Source: Sympetrum striolatum
Lineage: Eukaryota; Arthropoda; Insecta; Odonata; Libellulidae
DNA length: 64,000 nucleotides
Direction of reading: 5' to 3'
NCBI GenBank assembly: GCA_947579665.1
Contig: OX388344.1
Location: forward strand, 9,356,346-9,420,345
Position 1 is the first letter of the stretch. The number at the start of each line of letters is the position of its first letter. The position numbers were made by a program, and so were the translations under genes. Under the pieces are notes generated by a model, which ran no database searches, was not told where the DNA came from, and was given only the letters and a program-made list of their open reading frames with translations. Shown piece after piece: positions 42,311 to 54,280 of the stretch.

Positions 42311-42995
42311 ACCATATATGCCGGCATGTAAGTCGACCCTTAAAAGTTTGAGGTGAATTTCAGGTTTGAGCCAAGGTTCAGCATATAAGTCGACCCAAAA
42401 AATAAGGTAACACCACTTCCCCAGCTCTATTTTATGAGAAGAAAACCCACAGTATTCATTGATATACCATGGCATAAGCATAGAATTGTTTCTTTTAGCT
42501 ACAATGTCAACTTATCGCCTCTACTTAACTATTACGCTAGTTTCTTTCGTTGATATCACTCTGGCTACAAATACGAGTAATGCATTACGAAACAGAAACA
42601 TACGGTTATGAAAATTTTAATATAGAAATAATGGAAATATAGTATGGAAATATCAAATCACGACACTGCTGAAATAACTTTCATTTGCTCCTAACGCTTT
42701 CATCAAGGCTAAGTCGAATCATAACCATTATATAAACAATAAAAACATAATTTGGTTAATTATCTTCATTCATAAAAAATCAGCTAGATATATATTAAAT
42801 TTTTGTAAATAAAAATAAATGTGAAGAAATGAATATAATTTGCAAAGAATATTTATGTTTCAAATATATTTGACTCTAAGATACTTGAGTTTTTGTAGAA
42901 CTGGTGTTAAGCAGGCAGTTTCACTTTCTTACCTTATTGGTGGTAAAGGTTTAAATTTTATGTTCAGCGTATAAGTCGACCCCTTATTTTTGAGA
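42311..42995. repeat. Probable DNA-transposon relic with TAAGTCGACC motifs
   Basis: ACCATATATGCCGGCATGTA with AAGTCGACCC at 42311-42345, CAGCATATAAGTCGACCC at about 42380, and CAGCGTATAAGTCGACCCC at about 42964 share a motif. I associate it with termini of pogo/Tigger-type elements, but here they are in direct orientation and no transposase is readable. Family call is tentative. Confidence 0.4.
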
Positions 42996-43042
42996 GATGA
43001 CAAAAATTACAGAACTACTCATGATAACCGAATTCTACCACT

Positions 43043-43560
43043 ATGTGTCATCATCATCAGCCATTTTCAATCCGACATCGGATGTAGGCCTCCCATAGTA
43101 CTTTCCAATTTTCTCTGTTAGATAAGGTTAATATCCTGAGCTTCACGTTACACCTAAGTACTTGATGATGTCTCTATTCTACCTGTCTATAGGTCTTCTT
43201 CTTGGTCTCTTCACATCTCTTGGCATCCAGTTGAGAACTACATACGTCCAACGGTTGTCATTTCTTCTCGCATTATGACTGGCCCATCTCCATTTTAGTG
43301 GTCTTACCTTATCTATGATGTCTGTAACTCCAGTCAGCATTCTCACCCTAGTGTTACGTTTTCTGTCTCTTCTTGTGATTCCCAGCATACAGTGCTCCAT
43401 GCTCCTTTGCGTTGTTTGAAGTCTCTGGGTTGTTGCTGCATTTAACACCCAAGTTTTACTACCATAGGACTGGTAGAATGCATTGGTTGAACACCTTCGT
43501 ATTCAAAACCATTGGCATTCTTGATTACAGAATGTGCAAAATCTCCGGTAAACAGAAGAA
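43043..43560 (-). pseudogene. RTE-like LINE ORF2 C-terminus and 3-prime end
   Basis: The minus strand contains NTKVFNQCILPVLW-like and WVLNAATT-like pieces in shifting frames, then QTTQRSMEHCMLGITRRDRK, then TDIIDKVRPLKWRWASHNAR, WTYVVLNWMPRDVKRPRRRP. This is the familiar LINE tail: AQRAMER..LGI..RD, KWRWAGH.AR, W.PR...R..GRP. The 3-prime end carries GCTGATGATGATGAC, a short simple-sequence tail. Only the tail survives, with frameshifts. Confidence 0.8.
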
Positions 43561-43578
43561 TGAAATGAAGGATATATT

Positions 43579-43581
<3 letters not shown>

Positions 43582-43611
<30 letters not shown>
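43582..43611. repeat. (TA)n microsatellite, 15 units
   Basis: Fifteen uninterrupted TA units (30 bp; the alternation continues one base on each side counting shared bases). It creates a spurious YIYIYI open frame on both strands. Confidence 0.95.
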
Positions 43612-43613
<2 letters not shown>

Positions 43614-43639
43614 ACATTTAACATATAGACATCCATTCC

Positions 43640-44590
43640 TGTAACAGAAGAATCCGGTTACTTAGAACTTGAGTCTGGGACCTTGGCATTGCTTTGTTAG
43701 ACCAAGATACAATTCAACCAATGAGTTTGGGAAATGCTATGATTAATTCTGTACATGAAATACATTAAAATACTACATATGCTACCGCAAACCTACAAAC
43801 GAACATTATCAGTAAATCCCTATTCATATTACTGTTAATTCTTCACAATCTGGTAAACTATTCCAATCATAAAATGTTCAGTTAACAAGAAGAATACCCT
43901 AAAATTGAATTATTTTTTCTCCAGTGATCATTTAATTTCCTTTCACCATTCCTTTTGCATTTGTGATATACTTTTGTGACCATAATATCTTGATTGCCAT
44001 TTTATGGGTGGTTAATCAAAATTGATCTTCCGTTATCGTATTTCATACAGTACATATAATACAATCCAATATTCTAATAGAGGGAAGCTGACTCTTCATA
44101 AGTTTTTAGGTGCAACATAATTACTTGTTGATGAAGTTAGGCTATATTATCTTCCAAAACTACAATTCCTACATGTTAATTCCATCTTAAACGATTATTG
44201 AATGTACACTTTATCTTTATAATATATTTTCTTTTGCAAATTAATTAACTCATATGTATAATGACTAACATCTTTGCTTAACGCAATGCTTTGCTTATAT
44301 TTATTCATTTATGATATGACCTAATGGCATCCACTTTTACCACGGCACTGGTGTCTTGCTTCCGCAAATGTAAAAGCTAAATACACAGTGCTCAAAGAAT
44401 ATCGAGTACATATTGTAGTTATCTTCAATTAAATAATAAAATTAAACGAATAATCTTGACTTTAAAGGAACTAAATTGGATTAGAAATTTAAAAGATAAT
44501 CCTCATTTCATCATCAAAATTTGATAAAATATATGCTGGTATCATGGAGAATATTTCATCAATCCTTGCTTGATTCCTAACAAAGCAAAT
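43640..44590. other. AT-rich intergenic stretch, nothing recognised
   Basis: No gene, transposon motif or notable repeat is visible between the microsatellite and the exon-like segment at 44598. Confidence 0.35.
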
Positions 44591-44597
44591 TATCTAT

Positions 44598-44810
44598 TTA
44601 ATTTTGGAATGTGTCAGTAAAATGAGTCTCAATAGGCTCTCTTCTTCGTAAGATTGTATCATTGCAGTTTTTGTCACAAACTGCACCAGTCTGTGGATGG
44701 ATATGTCTCTCTCGAAAGGCAGGCTTAAATAATTTCTTGCAGATATCTTGGAAGCAATTGGCTATATCTTCATGCAGAATCCAGTCAGGTTTAAGGTAAA
44801 AGAGAATGTT
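44598..44810 (-). CDS. Candidate terminal coding exon, unknown protein
   Basis: The minus-strand frame of about 70 codons reads FYLKPDWILHEDIANCFQDI, then CKKLFKPAFRERHIHPQTGA, then a stretch ending RRREPIETHFTDTFQN and a stop at 44598. The residue mix (charged, W/F/C/H well spread) looks like folded protein, unlike the surrounding AT-rich noise. The upstream end has a pyrimidine-rich acceptor-like tract but no clear AG, and no poly(A) signal follows closely. It could be a last exon, a processed-gene fragment or a transposon piece. I do not recognise the family. Confidence 0.35.
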   Translation of the reverse strand, partial: NILFYLKPDWILHEDIANCFQDICKKLFKPAFRERHIHPQTGAVCDKNCNDTILRRREPIETHFTDTFQN

Positions 44811-44819
44811 CAATATCGT

Positions 44820-45118
44820 ATAAGACTATTCACCATATACAGTAACCTATGAATCCAATTCAGAGTCACATTCCTTGTTGGGAGAGTTGTTTATCACAGT
44901 CATCCCCTCTGAATTTCTCTACTGCAAGGAATAATCTTTCACTACATTACTTAATCAATCTTAAGTAATTCTATGAATTTGTGCTCCTTTCATCTCAACA
45001 AATAATTTTTAATTCTTTGCTAAATGTACTGAGAAAAGCCTTCTACAATGACAATTTAAAAAATAGGTTTCCTTAAGTCCATCATTTCTATTGATCAGAA
45101 TTTCCAAAACCAAATGAA
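44820..45118. other. Flank of the minisatellite, nothing recognised
   Basis: AT-rich sequence up to the abrupt change in composition at about 45119. Confidence 0.4.
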
Positions 45119-48100
45119 CTCTGGCACTTCCCTGCTAGATCCTTCGTCTCCTAGGTCCTCCCTTGCCGGGATCCTTCCTAGCAGCGGTCCTCCCTCCCCA
45201 GGAACCTCCCTCGCTGGGACCCTACCTCACCAGGGTCCTCCCTTGCTGGTATCCGACCTCACTGGGACCCTCGATCTTCGGGTTCCTCCCTCGTCGGGGT
45301 CCTCCATCAGTCGGATGCTCCCTTGCTGGGACCATCTCTCGCCAGGGTCCTCCTCGCCGGGGTCATCGCTCGCTGGGTCCCTCCCACGTCAAGATCCTCA
45401 CTCGCAGGTACCCTCTCTCGCCAGGGTCCTCCTCACCGGGGTCCTCCCTCGCTAGGACCCTCCCTCGCTAGGACCCTCACTCGCCGGGACCATCCCTCCA
45501 TGGGATCCTCCGTCGCTGGGGTCCCTCGTCTTCGTCCTACCTAACAGGGATCCTCCATCGCTGGGACCCTCTCTCGTCTGGGTCCTCCTCACCGGGGTCC
45601 TCCCTCGCTGGGACCTTCCCTCCATGGGATACCCCCTCACTGGAACCCTCTCTCACCGGGGTCGTCCCTCGCTGGGGTTATACCTCGCTGGGACCCTCTC
45701 TCGCCGGGGTCCACCCTCGACGGGGTCCTCCCTCGTCGGGGTCCTCCCTCGCTGGGGCCCTCTCTCGCCGGGGTCTTCCTTCGCTGTGGTCTTCCCTCGT
45801 TGGGAAACAACCTTGTCAGGGTCTTCCCTAATCGGGGTCCTACCTCGCTGGGACCCTCCCTCACCGGGGTCCTCCCTCGACGTGGTTCTCCCTCGATGGA
45901 ACATTGCCCTGCCGGGGTCCTCCCTAGCTGAGATCCTCCCCAAATGGGATCCTCCCTCGCTGGGACCCTCCCTCACCGGGGTCCTCCTTCGCCGGGGTCC
46001 TCAATCGTCGTGGTTCTCCCTCGATGGGACTTTGCCCTGCCGGGGTCCTCCCTAGCTGGGATCCTCCCTCGCTGGGGCCATCTCTCGTCGGGGTCGTCCC
46101 TCGCTGGGGTCCTCCCTCACTGAGGTCCTCCTTCGCTGGGACCCTCTCTCGACGGGGTCCTCCCTCCCTCGGATCCTCCATCGCTGGGACCCTCTCTTAC
46201 CAGAGTCCTCCCTCGATGGGGTCTCTCGTCGTCGTCCTACCTAACTGGGATCCTCCCTCGCTGGGGCCCTCTCTCGCCGGGGTCGTCCCTCGGTGGGACC
46301 CTCTCTTGCCGGGGTCGTCCCTCGCTGGGGCCATCTCTCGTCGGGGTCGTCCCTCGCTGGGGTCCTCCCTCACTGAGGTCCTCCTTCGCTGGGACCCTCT
46401 CTCGACGGGGTCCTCCCTCCCTCGGATCCTCCATCGCTGGGACCCTCTCTTACCAGAGTCCTCCCTCGATGGGGTCTCTTGTCGTCGTCCTACCTAACGG
46501 GGATCCTCCCTCGCTGGGACCTTCTCTAGCCAGGGTCCTCCTCGCCGGGGTCCTCCTTGCCGGGGTCCTCCCTCGCTGGGGCCCTCTCTCGCCGGGGTCT
46601 TCCTTCGCTGTGGTCTTCCCTCGTTGGGAAACAACCTTGTCAGGGTCTTCCCTAATCGGGGTCCTACCTCGCTGGGACCCTCCCTCACCGGGGTCCTCCC
46701 TCGACGTGGTTCTCCCTCGATGGGACATTGCCCTGCCGGGGTCCTCCCTAGCTGAGATCCTCCCCAAATGGGATCCTCCCTCGCTGGGACCCTCCCTCAC
46801 CGGGGTCCTCCTTCGCCGGGGTCCTCAATCGTCGTGGTTCTCCCTCGATGGGACTTTGCCCTGCCGGGGTCCTCCCTAGCTGGGATCCTCCCTCGCTGGG
46901 GCCATCTCTCGTCGGGGTCGTCCCTCGCTGGGGTCCTCCCTCACTGAGGTCCTCCTTCGCTGGGACCCTCTCTCGACGGGGTCCTCCCTCCCTCGGATCC
47001 TCCATCGCTGGGACCCTCTCTTACCAGAGTCCTCCCTCGATGGGGTCTCTCGTCGTCGTCCTACCTAACTGGGATCCTCCCTCGCTGGGGCCCTCTCTCG
47101 CCGGGGTCGTCCCTCGGTGGGACCCTCTCTTGCCGGGGTCGTCCCTCGCTGGGGTCCTCCCTCCCTCGGATCCTCCATCGCTGGGACCCTCCCTTACCAG
47201 AGTCCTCCCTCGCTGGGATCCTGTCTTGCCGGAGTCCCCCCCGCTGAATTTGTTCGTCGCTGGGGTCCCTCATCGTCCTCCTACCTAACGTAGATCCTCC
47301 CTCGATGGGACCCTCCTACGCCGGGGTCTTCCCTCGCCGTGGTCCTCTGTCGCTGAGTCCAGACGCCGGCGCCGCCCTTCGTCGGGATCCTCCCTCGCTG
47401 GGACCCTCTCTTGCCGAGGTCTTCCATCGCTGGGGTCACCCCCGTTGGGGTTCTCCGTCGCTGGGGTCCCTTGTCGTCGTCCTACCTAACGGGGATCCTC
47501 CCTCGCTGGGACCTTCTCTAGCCAGGGTCCTCCTCGCCGGGGTCCTCCTTGCCGGGGTCCTCCCTCGCTGGGGCCCTCTCTCGCCGGGGTCTTCCTTCGC
47601 TGTGGTCTTCCCTCGTTGGGAAACAACCTTGTCAGGGTCTTCCCTAATCGGGGTCCTACCTCGCTGGGACCCTCCCTCACCGGGGTCCTCCCTCGACGTG
47701 GTTCTCCCTCGATGGGACATTGCCCTGCCGGGGTCCTCCCTAGCTGAGATCCTCCCCAAATGGGATCCTCCCTCGCTGGGACCCTCCCTCACCGGGGTCC
47801 TCCTTCGCCGGGGTCCTCAATCGTCGTGGTTCTCCCTCGATGGGACTTTGCCCTGCCGGGGTCCTCCCTAGCTGGGATCCTCCCTCGCTGGGGCCATCTC
47901 TCGTCGGGGTCGTCCCTCGCTGGGGTCCTCCCTCACTGAGGTCCTCCTTCGCTGGGACCCTCTCTCGACGGGGTCCTCCCTCCCTCGGATCCTCCATCGC
48001 TGGGACCCTCTCTTACCAGAGTCCTCCCTCGATGGGGTCTCTCGTCGTCGTCCTACCTAACTGGGATCCTCCCTCGCTGGGGCCCTCTCTCGCCGGGGTC

Positions 48101-49385
48101 GTCCCTCGGTGGGACCCTCTCTTGCCGGGGTCGTCCCTCGCTGGGGTCCTCCCTCCCTCGGATCCTCCATCGCTGGGACCCTCCCTTACCAGAGTCCTCC
48201 CTCGCTGGGATCCTGTCTTGCCGGAGTCCCCCCCGCTGAATTTGTTCGTCGCTGGGGTCCCTCATCGTCCTCCTACCTAACGTAGATCCTCCCTCGATGG
48301 GACCCTCCTACGCCGGGGTCTTCCATCGCTGGGGTCACCCCCGTTGGGGTTCTCCGTCGCTGGGGTCCCTTGTCGTCGTCCTACCTAACGGGGATCCTCC
48401 CTCGCTGGGACCTTCTCTAGCCAGGGTCCTCCTCGCCGGGGTCCTCCTTGCCGGGGTCCTCCTTGCCGGGGTCCTCGCTCGCTGGGACCCTCCCTCGCTG
48501 TGACACTCTATCACCGGGGTCCTCCCTCACTGGGGTCCCCCCCGTTGGGGTACTCCGTCGCCGGGGTAGTCCCTCGCAGGGGTCCCCCCCGTTGGGGTCC
48601 TCCGTCGCTGGGACCCTCTCTTGCCGGGGTCTTCCCTCGCTGGGACCCTATTTTGCCGGGGTCGTCCCTCGCTGGGCCCCCCGCTGGGGTCCTCCCTCGC
48701 TGGGACCCTCTCTTGCCGGGGTCATCCCTCGCTGGGACCCTATTTTGCCGGGGTCGTCCCTCGGAATGGTCCCACCCGCTGGGGTCCTTCTTGCCTGGGA
48801 CCCTCTCTTGTCGGGGTCGTCCATCGCTGGGGTCCTCCCTCGCTGGGACCCTCTCTCGCCTGGGTCCTCCCTCGCTGGGGTCCTCCCTCGATGAGACCCT
48901 CCTACGCCGGGGTCTTCCCACGCCTACGTCCTCCCTCTCCGTGGTCGTCCCCGTTGGGTTCCTCCGTCACTGGGGTCCTCCCTCCCTGGGATACTCCCTC
49001 GCTGGGACCCTCTCATGCCGGGGTCGTCCCTCGCTGGGGTCCTCCCTCGCTGGGACCCTATTTCGACGGGGTCCTCCCTCCCTGGGATCCTCCATCACTG
49101 GGACCCTCTCTTACCGGGGTCGTCCCTCGCCAGGGTCCCTTTCTGGGGCCCCGCTGGATTCCTCCGTCGCTGGGGTCCCTCGTCGTCCTCCTACCTAACG
49201 TGGATCCTCCCTCGCTGATACCCTCTCTCGCCAGGGTCCTCCTTGCCGGGGTCCTCCCTCGACGGGACCCTCCTACACCGGGGTCTTCCCACGCCTACGT
49301 CCTCCCACTCCGTGGTCGTCTGTTGCTGAGTCCAGACGCCTGCGCCGCCTCTCGTCGGGATCCTCCCACACCGTTCTTTCTCGTA
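45119..49385. repeat. 4.3 kb GC-rich minisatellite of 16-bp units
   Basis: The whole block is built from a 16-bp unit such as GTCCTCCCTCGCTGGG, with variants (GCCCTCTCTCGCCGGG, ACCCTCCCTCACCGGG, GTCTTCCTTCGCTGTG). About 265 units are present and the edges are sharp. Because 16 is not a multiple of three, each frame reads a 16-residue repeat (for example GPPSLGPSLAGVLPRW), and few units contain stops on either strand. Many overlapping open frames therefore appear, but all are by-products. The minus strand carries a GGG-GGGG cluster every 16 bases. There is no splice or start context for a gene. Confidence 0.95.
46481..48371. repeat. Higher-order repeat within the minisatellite: 992-bp and 899-bp units
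   Basis: The landmark GTCGTCGTCCTACCTAACGG starts at 46481, 47473 and 48372. The first interval is 992 bp (exactly 62 units of 16), the second 899 bp. Blocks 46748-47005 and 47740-47997 look identical in translation, and a third copy of the same block lies 824 bp earlier at 45924-46181. Recent homogenisation by unequal exchange is the natural explanation. Confidence 0.9.
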
Positions 49386-49389
49386 ATGC

Positions 49390-52300
49390 CCTCGGGAAAG
49401 AAAATAAGTATTAATCACCAAAATTAATCCTTATTGAATGAAGTACCGAGGTAATTTTATAAATACACATTGAATATGCAATATATTTAATTTATTAGGT
49501 AAATTGACTAATATCTGAGTGCGTCATGCTTTCGAGAATTTAACATACTCTACCTTAATATTTATATTACTACATCCAGGTTAAAGTTTTAAAATCTTCA
49601 ATAATTATAATGAATTTTAGGAAAATTACTTAACTTGATTTAGCAATATCATTTTATATTGTCTAATTAAAACGCATTAACAGCGAGTTTAAATGAAAAA
49701 TTAGAATATGAAGTGAAGCTTTGGAATATTATGGGACTGGATATATTACTTTATAATCAACAGATATTTTAATTTTCGGCAAAATATAAATTTAACCATG
49801 CGTGAATAGCTTTCCTTCATTAAACTAATAAATAATCTAGATCGAATTTCTGACAACATCAAAAATAGTCCGAAAGTAGAAATTCATTGACGGCAATTCA
49901 TTAAAAATTTAGTGATTCTGACATTAGCATTTCCAAGATTTAGTGATGTCATTCTATAAAATATAATTTAAATAAATAAAAAGAGGTACATGTGTTTGCT
50001 GTGGAAGATAATTATATTGGATAGCTGAATATATAACTGACGGGGTTTCATTATTTGTTAAATTTACATTGTGTATTTAGTTTTGTATTTTTGTTGACAG
50101 CGAAGTAAGGAAACCTCGGGGTCATTTATTCCTTTGGGTGGTCCGCAATAATTAAATATTATCAATGCGATTAAAAATTTCAATAACTTTTGTTTATTAA
50201 AGCGAAGAAAAATCTCAGTGGAAATCACAGTAAGACTGAGTGGAAAAATTCTTAGACGACAAATCCCTTAAATTGCTTCTATTTAATGAAAAACATTTAT
50301 GATTTGGACGTTAGCTCTTTCCGAGTATTTGTAAACTTGGGGGAAAATCGAGTACATAATGTCATTTACACTGCTTCAAAGACAAATCATCAATCGATCA
50401 AAAAAATGAGAAATTGTTACAGAAGTTAATGCAAACGGATGAATATATATGAAATAATTTAAGGTTCGAGTTTTTGTTATGAAAGGCTCTCATCATCAAT
50501 GCTGTGTTGCAGGTATTGAAGCTGGAGATACTGTCTCAAATATAGATCAAATATTTCCGACCAAAATCTCCGTTCGTCCTTTCTGTGTATTATCATGGCT
50601 AAGTTAGAAATTCTTCTCCGCAAACAGATGCCTAATGTCCACGAGTTTGCATAAACTAAGGAAAGCTTTTGTGCGTTTTAAACGAACAGTCGGTAGATAG
50701 AATTGTCATTAATAGCGATAAATATCGTAGTTGTATTGCTTGTATTACCTTATCGATGTATTAGAAATTATGAAACTGTAGTTAAATTAGCTGAAACAGT
50801 GATTCTCAATATCTAAAACTCGCACTCCTTTCAATTTAGACCAGTGGAATAGTAACGCAAATGAAATGAAGTCAAGGGCTTTACAATGTCGGAGATTATT
50901 TACGATAGCATTATATTTACAAAAACAAGTCCTTGAGTTCGTGGAAAAACCGGAAGGTGAAAATGGCGGAAGAAAAAAATCTTAGGAGTGGAAGTGATTA
51001 AAATTTGAGAAGCTTCGACCTTTACACATTTTTGTACTTAATATGCTTGTGTTCTACAAACAAAAAGTAGAGCTAATCTCTATAAATAAGGAAACAAAGG
51101 TGATACTAGAGTTGAAGAAATGAAAGTGAAATCGCATCGAACTAATGATATCTATTACTACGGCAATACCGTTTCCGCGTTAGAAAAAACTACGCGCGCA
51201 ATGCCTAAAGAATATCGATTCATACATTAAATTTATCTTTAATATAAAAGAAACAAATTATCTTAAAAAAGTAACGCAATTGGAATATAAGAAATCAAAG
51301 TACGAGTTTAAGTTTAAAAATTACTAATTTTATCGTCTTACATTGAAGTCACGAATCTTACACTGTACAGTAGCTGAAGAAACCATCAATTCTCGAGGGG
51401 ATATCCACGCAATAGCCCAAAATTTCTTCACCCAACAAACTTTTCTTTAAATTCGCCATGTTTGCTTAATATTTCTAAATTTACTAATAGCGTTGCTCAG
51501 ATGGAGTTTTTTTTCATCATGAAATCTTAAAATATTATCTATAATTTAAACATATCTCTAGCATCTTCAAACGAAAGTAGAATTGAGCGACCAAAATTAA
51601 AGAATTAAATAGATAAATTTTTAATGCGTTCCCGATTTCGAATGACAGTGGTATTTTTTAAATTTAGTAATTCATTTTCAAAAATAAAACAAAGCCTTTA
51701 AAAAGACGAACTGTGTATGTATATTTTTTGGGTTTGTGTCGCCATTGCTGTGTTAGAGACGTTAATAATTATTCAAATAAATCTTCTCCTATAATTTTGA
51801 GCATAGAAGACATTTAACAAGCATTACAGTTTGAAAAGCGTGCAAATTTTCATCCTCTCATTTTACTTGAACACAAGTTATTTTTGGTGGTTATTGATTT
51901 TCTATGACCTTTAAGGAGCAATTTAAGAACCGTTTCCACTACTCTCAATTGAATTTCGGTTCCTACAAAAGAGTCTCCGGTGGTTTTTCTTTAGAGATTA
52001 TATTTACATCGATAGCTTCAGTAATTACTAAGAACACTGGGAATTAATCGATACGTTAAAATATACGATGCGATAGACAATGTAAAATATAAGTGGATTT
52101 GCTGGCTGAAACTAAGGCATTAATGCAAAAATAAGATTGGTTACCGATTAAAGTTGAAAATTACCTAAACTGACGGACATCCGCTAACATCGGACTCATT
52201 TAATGAAGGCAAAATCGCGCATCGGAAAAGTTTTGAAATCATATTATTAGATCAACAGGATTTGGACAATGACTCTAGGAATTGATTTTTGAATTATGAC

Positions 52301-53249
52301 AAAAGTTCAAAATTTTTATTAAAATTTTAAATAAAATGGATGTTAAAATATACGAAAAAAACGAAGATTCATTATCAAATGAGCTCGAAAAATAGTATTA
52401 CCGATCATCACAGGTAACATCACGTCAGAAATTAGAATTTGGTTAGAAATTGTTTAATGCCGCAAATATAAAATGCCATGAAGTGCAAAAGAGCGTAAAA
52501 TAAACATTTCATTATATAACTTTAATAAATTGTCAGTAGAAAGAATGATGACCCACAGCGATAAATATTCTACCTGACATTGATCTATGAGCTCATCGAT
52601 ATCTAATCAATTTTAAAACCTTAGGTTCATTCGCTAATAAAGTGAAATTAAAGATCAATAATACGCCCTATTTTGTTCCGCTACAGTCAAGTAGGAGAGT
52701 AACTCAAACAAACTAAAGTAAAAATACATACGATGCTAGAGACTATGTATATAATACAATACAAGATACAAATACAAAGAATACAAGACTTTGAACTTGT
52801 GGAAAGACATGAAGGTCGAAATTAGAGGAATAGTTGGCTTCCGATTAAAAAAAACGTAGCAATGGAAGTAATTTGAGGAAACCTAGACCTTGAGGTGAGG
52901 ACTTATATCTGTAGTTAAAATGCTTGAGTTGTGGTAAGAAAAAATGAGAAAGTGAATGTAAGCTAATCTGAAAAAGCGAAGAATTTAAAGATGGTACTAG
53001 CATTAAAACGGGAAGAATGAAAGGGAAATCACATAGATCTAATGACATCTACTTTTACTATGACGAGATTGTTTCTGCGATTGAAAAAGTTAAGTACGCA
53101 ATACTACTAACATATGGAGTGTCTATTGAAGTCATCTGTAGTATAAAATGATCAAATAATCTTGAATTTAAACTTAATAATTTGGAATTTCATTTAATAG
53201 ATAATCCTAATTCGATCGAATATCAAATAGAAATTACGTGTATTTAAAT
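49390..53249. repeat. AT-rich, diverged copies of arm-A sequence; no gene
   Basis: No coding similarity is found. Degenerate copies of blocks in arm A recur here. 51640-51770 (with GTGTCGCCATTGCTGTGTTA) parallels 53265-53400 (GTGTCGCCTTTACTATGATA). 50990-51200 parallels 52860-53100 and 55130-55350 (block order: GGAAGT(G/A)ATT-like, GGTGATACTAG, TGAAATCGCAT/AAATCACAT, TACGCAAT). Spacings are irregular (about 1.6-2.3 kb), suggesting old tandem duplications that extend arm A leftward. Confidence 0.5.
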
Positions 53250-54162
53250 TAAAACAAAATTTCTTGTTTAATGCTTTCATTCGAATAACATGATAATTTA
53301 TTTTCGAAAAATAAAATAAAGCCACTAGAGTTTATGAATTATAGATGTGGATACTATGGGAAAGTGTCGCCTTTACTATGATAGAAACACTTATTATTAC
53401 GTATATAAAACCATCTGATATCTAATGACAATCTATCTATACTGTGCTTTTACTGGAGAGACGTGAAATAATCCTTTCAGAATGAAAAACGTATATTCAT
53501 ATTTTGGAACCTGTTTGTATATATTCGTCACATAAACCAAAAATCGTAACAGAATAAATCGAAATGCAATTCAGTATGTTTGTGTCAGAATGTAATAGCT
53601 GTATTCCGAAAGAAATGGCGACATTGTTTAGTGGTAAATAGATTGCAGGAAAAATATATATTAGAAAACAACGAAGATCTATGCAAAACGAAAGGGTTTA
53701 ATAATACGTCAGACGGATGATACCGAAAATAGAATCTTAACTTGAAATACTAGGTCCCGTTCAAGTAATATTTCAAATCACGAAAATTCATGTTGTTTTT
53801 TAAACATTCTATTGTCTTATATTGAACTTTATAACTTCAAATATCTATATACTGCTTTATATTATAAAAAATTCCTCACATTAGAGATGCTTAATGATTA
53901 TTTAATACAAACCGGACGCTTTGCTTTTGATCAACAAACCCTTCTGATCTTATCTCAAATATTTAGAAAATAAAATTTAATTGTATGACTGAATTAATGT
54001 ATGAATACGTAAATTAATTTATTAATGGAAAATATTTGGAAATGTGCAGCGTCATTAAATATTTAAAAATATCTTACACTTGGGCTGCATAAAATGTTAA
54101 AGCAACGAAAGAAACGGCGAAAATTGTAATAAGGCAGAAAATATCACTATAAAAGAACTTAC

Positions 54163-54280
54163 CTGAATTGGAAATCCGGAAGATATTATTTTGATTATCC
54201 TTCGTTTTTCAGCATTTTCAATATCACAGAAAGGCACCCAGAATGACCATCCAAAAGTGAGTGAATTGACTTCCTCAGGA
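54163..54280 (-). other. Exon-like module A1
   Basis: On the minus strand the module follows a T-rich tract with TTTTTTCAAG and ends at CCAATTCAG|GTAAGTTC, a strong donor. It is open in one frame (EEVNSLTFGWSFWVPFC..., ending SSGFPIQ). Sibling modules are 55459-55565, 61614-61714 and 63077-63178. Open frames are not preserved in all siblings. Confidence 0.4.

Noticed and set aside
43442..43636. Protein with IYIYIYI tract
   Set aside because: It is produced by the (TA)n microsatellite.
45119..49427. Many open frames of 60-270 residues on both strands, suggesting a repeat protein gene
   Set aside because: All frames on both strands are open because the 16-bp unit rarely makes a stop. There is no start, splice or codon signal, and the translations are frame-shifted versions of one DNA repeat.
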